Assembly (NCBI GenBank): GCA_037127255.1
Contig: JBANSL010000005.1
Coordinates: forward strand, 5,704,001 to 5,768,000
Source of the DNA: Persicaria tinctoria
Lineage: Eukaryota; Streptophyta; Magnoliopsida; Caryophyllales; Polygonaceae
DNA length: 64,000 nt
Reading direction: 5' to 3'
Under the pieces are notes generated by a model that was not told the origin of the DNA, made no database searches, and worked only from the letters and a program-made list of their open reading frames with translations. The position numbers and the translations under genes were made by a program. Below, piece after piece: positions 59,430-64,000 of the stretch (its first letter is position 1; each line of letters opens with the position of its first letter).

Positions 59430-59798
59430 TTTTCATGTTTTGTGTATGATTGCTCTTACTATTTTATGTTTCAAATGTCTTGTTTTTCCTTTACTTGCTG
59501 GGAATGTTTTGTTTATGATTGCTCTCATTATTTTATGTTTCAAACACAAATGTTTTTCCTTTACTTGTTGGGCATGTTTTTGTGATGAGTTGAACTCCCA
59601 AAGATGCCCGATCTTGCTTACAGTCTTCCTCTTCATCCATGTTTCTGTTGCATCGTGTGCTTGGTTGAGAAACTGGTTGATTTTCTGCATGTTGTGCATG
59701 TTTTTTGGACGATTTTCTGCCTGTTTTGTTTATTTTTTCCATGTTTGTGCATGTTTTGGATTACATGTGGCAACTAATTTGTCAAGGACTCTTGCAGC

Positions 59799-60341
59799 AT
59801 GTATCCTTACTCGGACACCGACACGGACTCGGACGCCTCCTACCAGAGTGGCGACCCAAGGAGGTACTTCTGGCTTCGCTCTGACTATGACTACGGCCGG
59901 GACCGCGACGACAAGGAGCTGCAGGACGAGGCCACTTCCTCGCAGCATAGAGAGGACGCCGAGGAGAACAATGCCCTCGTCGACTTCACCCAGTTGGAGC
60001 TTGCTATTGTCAGAGAGCGCAACAGGACGCTTGTACAGCGGGACGCTACACGGGTCATTGAGCTCCGGGCTACAAGGTGTGAGCTGAACAACACCAGGGG
60101 GGAACTCCAGGCCGAGAGGGCGCAGAGCTCCAGCCTTGCCTCCCGCATTGTCGCTTCCGAGGCGAGCAACAACCAGCTGGTGCAGAGGATTGCGGAGCTC
60201 TGCGCCTACCTGTGCGCCAGGTGGGTGGACCACGCTGGGGAGCAAGTCCGAGGCGCTCAACTGGCCTGTGTGGCGAGGATTCGAGGCTGGCTGCTCGTTC
60301 TGGCGATGGTGGTCATCCTCGGCCTGTGCTTGAGGGCGTAG
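59799..60341 (+). CDS. small coiled-coil protein with C-terminal membrane segment
   Basis: Family not recognised. The 180-aa frame opens MYPYSDTDTDSDASYQ (acidic and Ser-rich), continues with charged segments and has a heptad-like coiled coil at about residues 60-135 (LELAIVRERNRTL, ELRATRCELNNTRGELQAE). It ends in a single hydrophobic helix (WLLVLAMVVILGLCL), as in a tail-anchored protein. The ATG lies one base after a good splice acceptor (tcttgcag), so translation probably starts at exon 2 after a long leader intron. The coding DNA is GC-rich against AT-rich flanks. It sits inside the Harbinger-like element and faces the Myb/SANT gene. It could be element-encoded cargo or a captured host gene. 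Confidence 0.65.
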   Translation: MYPYSDTDTDSDASYQSGDPRRYFWLRSDYDYGRDRDDKELQDEATSSQHREDAEENNALVDFTQLELAIVRERNRTLVQRDATRVIELRATRCELNNTRGELQAERAQSSSLASRIVASEASNNQLVQRIAELCAYLCARWVDHAGEQVRGAQLACVARIRGWLLVLAMVVILGLCLRA

Positions 60342-61346
60342 CCAGTCCTCCCCCGTCTTGAAGACCTTTTTGTATCATCTGTTTGGCCTCCACTATTTAT
60401 GTTCCATTCAGATACAATGTCGTAGAATGTTTGCCCCGTATTTTGTTCATGTCGTTGGGGTTAAGCAATGTGTAACAACAAACAATTTCTGTCCTGCTTG
60501 CCTGCGTAATTTTGTGCAGGTTGTTGTGTCCGTCTTCGTGGGCAAGCAGGGCCGGCATGGTCTCCTCCAACATTAGTTGGATAACTTATGTTTATATGCT
60601 CAAGACAATATGTTTATATATTCTGAAACTGTACGATTGCAATTGTAGTTTTGTGTCCGTGTTCCCAATTGCAGGTTGGTCATTTGATGTGGTCGTTTTG
60701 TGATTACAAGTCCTTCTGATAACTTGTCCAATAGTTCGATTATGTCGAAACGAAGCAAATAACGAGTTTAGAATTGCCATGCCACTTTGCATAATAACGA
60801 GTTTGATGATGTTGACACGAAGCACATATTGGGGTTACATTTGCCAAGCCACTTTACAAAACGAAACTGATACAAACCACAAGTTTTTAGGACTTGGCGA
60901 GTTGCACCTACGAAACTGATACAAACCACAAGTTTTTACGAAGCACATATTGGGGGACTTTATGCACATGCAGAAAGTAGTGCCGAAGAATGGGGATGGA
61001 CTGCTGTTGGATGAGGAGGCAAGCGATTACAAGGCATCGCCGTCGTCGACGCCTACGACGACGGCGCTCGTACCCCCCTGGGTTGCAGCCTGCAATATCA
61101 AGGTAACCATAACAATCAAGCGTCATAGATAATAGCATTGCAAAGACAATTTGCACAACTACTCATGCAACGAAACACATAATTCGCAAACACACACGTT
61201 AAGGTCCCAACAACACACAGATTATTCAAGGTATGGGACTTATATCGCGAACAGTTTGACAATTTTCACAAACTCAAATGATGGAAACGAAAGCCGAACG
61301 CAAAGTATTATAATTTCAAACTAACAAGTTCAAGGAACGAAAATTT
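60342..61346. other. 3' regions between the two convergent element genes
   Basis: AT-rich non-coding DNA. The string acgaaactgatacaaaccac occurs twice (60862 and 60910), marking a small duplication of about 35 bp. A cgtcgtcg run near 61041 explains the arginine-rich shadow frame on the other strand. Confidence 0.5.
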
Positions 61347-62775
61347 TTAAGTTGCAGAGGACACACTCTTATTGGCAGTCATGGGGGGACAAGCGCCCAA
61401 ATGCTGGCCGTCGTTGGTGGAGTACAGCCACTTCAACCACGCAAGACGGGACTCGTTCGTATCAATCTGTAGGAACACCTCCCGCCTTTCGGGTGTGGGA
61501 AGGGCCAAGTTGAAGCACCACATGAGATCCCTTATCTTCATGAGCCCATCCGCCACCATAGTTTTGACAATGTCCATTACCTCCCGGGTGGTCCCATGAG
61601 GTTTGTTGGATGACACCTCCTCCCTCTCCTCCCTCTCCTCCATCGCCTCCCTCGCCTCCCTCTCCAGCATGGCCTTCAGTAAACTGTTGGTGTCTTCCGC
61701 CAAATCAAAATGTCGCGAAGCAAGCTTGGAGCCCTCCGACTTCTGAATGTTGTGTTTTGGAGCGACGGTTGATGCACCAGATCCGGAACTTGATAAACCC
61801 CCCCTTTTTGCTCCCGGATGGACATGCACCTGCCACATGAGATGGACCCGAGCCGTGGCCAGTTGAAGGACGAGACCTTGCCCCATTTGAAGCGTAGGAG
61901 GCAGGGACCTTGTCAGGTGAGCTCCCGTCCTTCGGCTCTTCGTCGCAAATGTCGTTCATTGCATGAGACATAGATGGAGTCCGGGTCTGACTAGGGAACA
62001 ACTCATTAAACTCCTCCTCTACCCCATCATGTTGGGAACCCTTTGGGTCACTTGCATTGTCTCGACCATTCCCATGACAACCATCTTCGTCATCGATGGA
62101 GATGCACTCTGGCTGTCCTTCATCGCGGGGGGGTTCCTGAGATGCCCGGGCCGATGGGTCCATGGATGGGGCCACGCAGTACTCTCCGATGGCGACGGTG
62201 CCACCGTAAACTTGGTCAAACAAGTTCTCCAACTCGGGAGGGATGCCCTTCTTTCGGAACTTCCTGAAGTTATGGTTGACCTGCTCAATGGGAAATGAAG
62301 GCAATGTTGTGGGACGTTTTGACAATAGCGGTGTGCACTATGAAGACATCATTTCAAACACAAAAGGAGAACGTACCGCAATTTTCTTCTCCAACCATTC
62401 GTCAGACGCCATGATTGTTCCTCTAACGGGATCCCAACCCAACCCCGTCTCATCCTTCTTCAGCTCTTTCCAACAGTTCTCATAAGTTTTCATATCGCGA
62501 GTGCTATTCTTAAGAGTGTTGGTGTTGCACTTCTTCCCCGTCAAATCCTCGAACTGAGCAGTAAGGGGATCCCAAAAGAAGGCCTACTCCCTTCCATTTT
62601 TTTTCTGGTAAGCTAAGAGAACTCGCATCAGCTTTATCGTGAGGTCGTAGGACCAGTAGAAGGTGGCTGGAACGGGGACCTTGTCGTCACCACTGGCGGA
62701 TGTCTTAGCTTTTCCCCTTCGGTTAGTCGTCGCCTTTCACTTACCTTTGTCATTGGGAACGGGCGTGGAATCCAT
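61347..62775 (-). pseudogene. Myb/SANT-like (Harbinger ORF1-type) protein, broken
   Basis: From ATG 62775 (MDSTPVPNDKGK) the frame gives a Myb/SANT-like DNA-binding domain of the Myb_DNA-bind_3 type (LKLMRVLLAYQ-like helix, FEDLTGKKCNTNTLKN, then ETGLGWDPVRGTIMASDEW). A GT-AG intron (62281-62376) joins it to RKFRKKGIPPELENLFDQVY, the usual continuation. Three lesions are seen: TGA after DKGK (consistent with CGA to TGA), TAG after KKNGRE, and a G7 run near 61798-61804 where G6 would keep frame. Beyond that shift the frame runs on through a Glu/Arg coiled-coil segment to 61347. In PIF/Harbinger elements such proteins bind element ends with the transposase. Confidence 0.82.
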
Positions 62776-63651
62776 GCCAATCTGGATTGGATAGATGGCG
62801 AGGAATGGTATGGGGACGATGGACGGCGATGCACAACAACAATCGAATTATCGAAGCCAAATTAATATTCAATTCAACTTCAATCGAAACAAAAACAGTG
62901 GACACAAAACCAACAAATTGAGGAATCATAACTCAACAAAACCCATCTGAACCGCCCTCAACAATCATGCCCCTCAAGAACAGATGTACTCAATTCAATT
63001 CATGAGGTGGGTTGCCCTTCAATTCCCGCCCTCAACTATCATGGCCTCATGAACAATCGACTTAGATTTCCCCCAATCAATTAACACAAACACATGCAAA
63101 CCCCCACAAAATCAGACACAAATTTCCCCCATTTCAATTCCGACCTAACCCTAACAATTTCATCTTATTTCGATTCGAGCTCCTAAAGTGGAAAAAGGGG
63201 ACAACTTACATGGAAGGCGACCAGTTCCTCTTCGTCGTCGGGTGAGGGCGCTCAACTGTGCACTTTCCGGCGCCGAGTGTTGGCTGCAGTCCTTCTTCGA
63301 CCGTTCCCGGGCCTGCTATCGCCAAGGAGGAGCTCGGACTCGGCCGCCAGACTCCACAGGGGTCCCAAACAACTCCAATGTCGACAACTGTGGAGTATCG
63401 GCAGGATTGAAAAGAAAGTGGGGAGGGGTATGGGTGGGGGGCAATTTGGTCATTTCATGTGGATAAGTGGGGGTAATTCGGTCTTTGCCCGTTACTCAAT
63501 CCACCAAAAAATAAAAATACAACCAAACACAAAACCAAAAAATTTGGGTGTTGAGTTTTCATCTTTTACATCCCAAAAATCCACCACCATCTACCACATC
63601 CTCTAAAATCCCACAAATCCGCAAAAATCCATCCAGTTCTCAAACACACCC
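62776..63651. other. leader of the Myb/SANT gene and right end of the element
   Basis: It contains repeats of caattc and ccctcaa-type strings, a GC-rich block near 63200-63360 and the right TIR. Short frames here lack family features. Confidence 0.45.
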
Positions 63652-63654
63652 TTA

Positions 63655-64000
63655 GCCGTGGCAGATGAGAAGGTTGTGTTGGATAAGCTCCTTGCTTATC
63701 TCCCACGCGCTGAAGATAAATTTGGATGCAAATTTGATTCTCATGGTAATATTGACGTTCAAACAATATTCTTGAATCAGGACTTTACTCTCATCCTTTT
63801 CTTTGAATATGCATTGATGATAGTGATGGAGTTCTTCCCTGGTAAAAGAATATATATCTATTTTGATTTGCTCCATCCGGGGAAAACAATACACTATAAT
63901 TTAATTTTTCTCTTTTTTCGATCTGCAATATCTGTTGGGTGTATAGATGTTGGGTGTATAGAGGAGGTACTTAGCCATTCCCTCTCGTTGTGAGTCCATT
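63655..64000 (+). other. unrecognised short open frame at the window edge
   Basis: Beginning at the element boundary, 63658 onward reads MADEKVVLDKLLAYLPRAED followed by FGCKFDSHGNIDVQTI. It may be part of a host gene interrupted by the element, but the family was not recognised and the frame has no convincing continuation. Confidence 0.3.

Larger units (their letters stand above)
56822..63654. mobile_element. 6.8-kb PIF/Harbinger-like element, TSD tta
   Basis: The element proper is 56825-63651 (6827 bp). The TIR gggtgtgtttg at the left pairs with caaacacaccc at the right. The 3-bp duplication tta lies at 56822-56824 and 63652-63654. Short TIRs beginning GGG, a TTA target and a Myb/SANT-like gene are the marks of PIF/Harbinger. 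It holds two convergent genes, a small coiled-coil protein (+) and a broken Myb/SANT protein (-). No DDE transposase frame is visible, so it would need one supplied in trans. Short TIRs leave some risk that the pairing is coincidental. Confidence 0.75.

Noticed and set aside
60908..61156. arginine-run frame on the minus strand
   Set aside because: Produced by a cgtcgtcg repeat; no family features.

Overview
The window is plant nuclear DNA, most likely from an asterid or other core eudicot. Supporting evidence is GT-AG introns, plant-specific gene families (U-box/ARM ligase, bHLH95/ZHOUPI-type factor, group D UDP-glycosyltransferases, FAR1-related protein) and a dense load of plant transposons. 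No bacterial operons, rRNA genes, functional tRNA genes or CRISPR arrays were seen. Species assignment is inference only.

Host genes. A single-exon PUB25/26-like U-box E3 ligase lies at 4494-5753 (+). A frame-disrupted multi-pass membrane protein gene lies at 6628-7352 (-). A three-exon bHLH95/ZHOUPI-like factor lies at 10794-12929 (-). A four-exon CDC20 gene, with a TATA box and a near-consensus mitosis-specific (MSA) element upstream, lies at 25552-27221 (-). A nine-exon cytoplasmic poly(A)-binding protein gene lies at 28336-30966 (-). Two apparently intact UGT73-type glycosyltransferases (33012-34614 and 36570-38875, both -) and a third broken copy (48774-49422, -) form a same-strand tandem cluster interrupted by a FAR1-related gene with two single-base frame breaks (40163-42896, +).

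Mobile DNA fills most of the rest. Three hAT-type elements have exact 8-bp target duplications (206-867, 15864-17290, 39110-39470). The second carries a tRNA-derived SINE head and a tandemly doubled, CT-rich, gene-leader-like segment. A complete but dead Ty1/copia element (17502-22517, -; TSD aaggt) has lost an aspartate of its reverse-transcriptase active site. A 2.27-kb non-autonomous LTR element (22716-24988; TSD tttag) has three hairpins per LTR. A Sirevirus-like copia body (about 49577-54758, +) is followed by a piece of a second copy. Other items are LINE remnants, SINEs, Tourist and Stowaway MITEs, a CACTA end, and a 1.66-kb inverted-repeat element carrying a 21-bp minisatellite.

The most unusual object is a 6.83-kb PIF/Harbinger-like element (56825-63651, TSD tta). 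It carries a broken Myb/SANT-like gene on one strand. On the other strand it carries a small coiled-coil protein gene with a C-terminal hydrophobic segment, whose predicted 2.6-kb leader intron holds about 15 dispersed copies of a 16-bp motif (TGAGGGCCCAATGATG). No transposase is visible inside it.

All family assignments come from reading motifs in the translated sequence. No database search was run.
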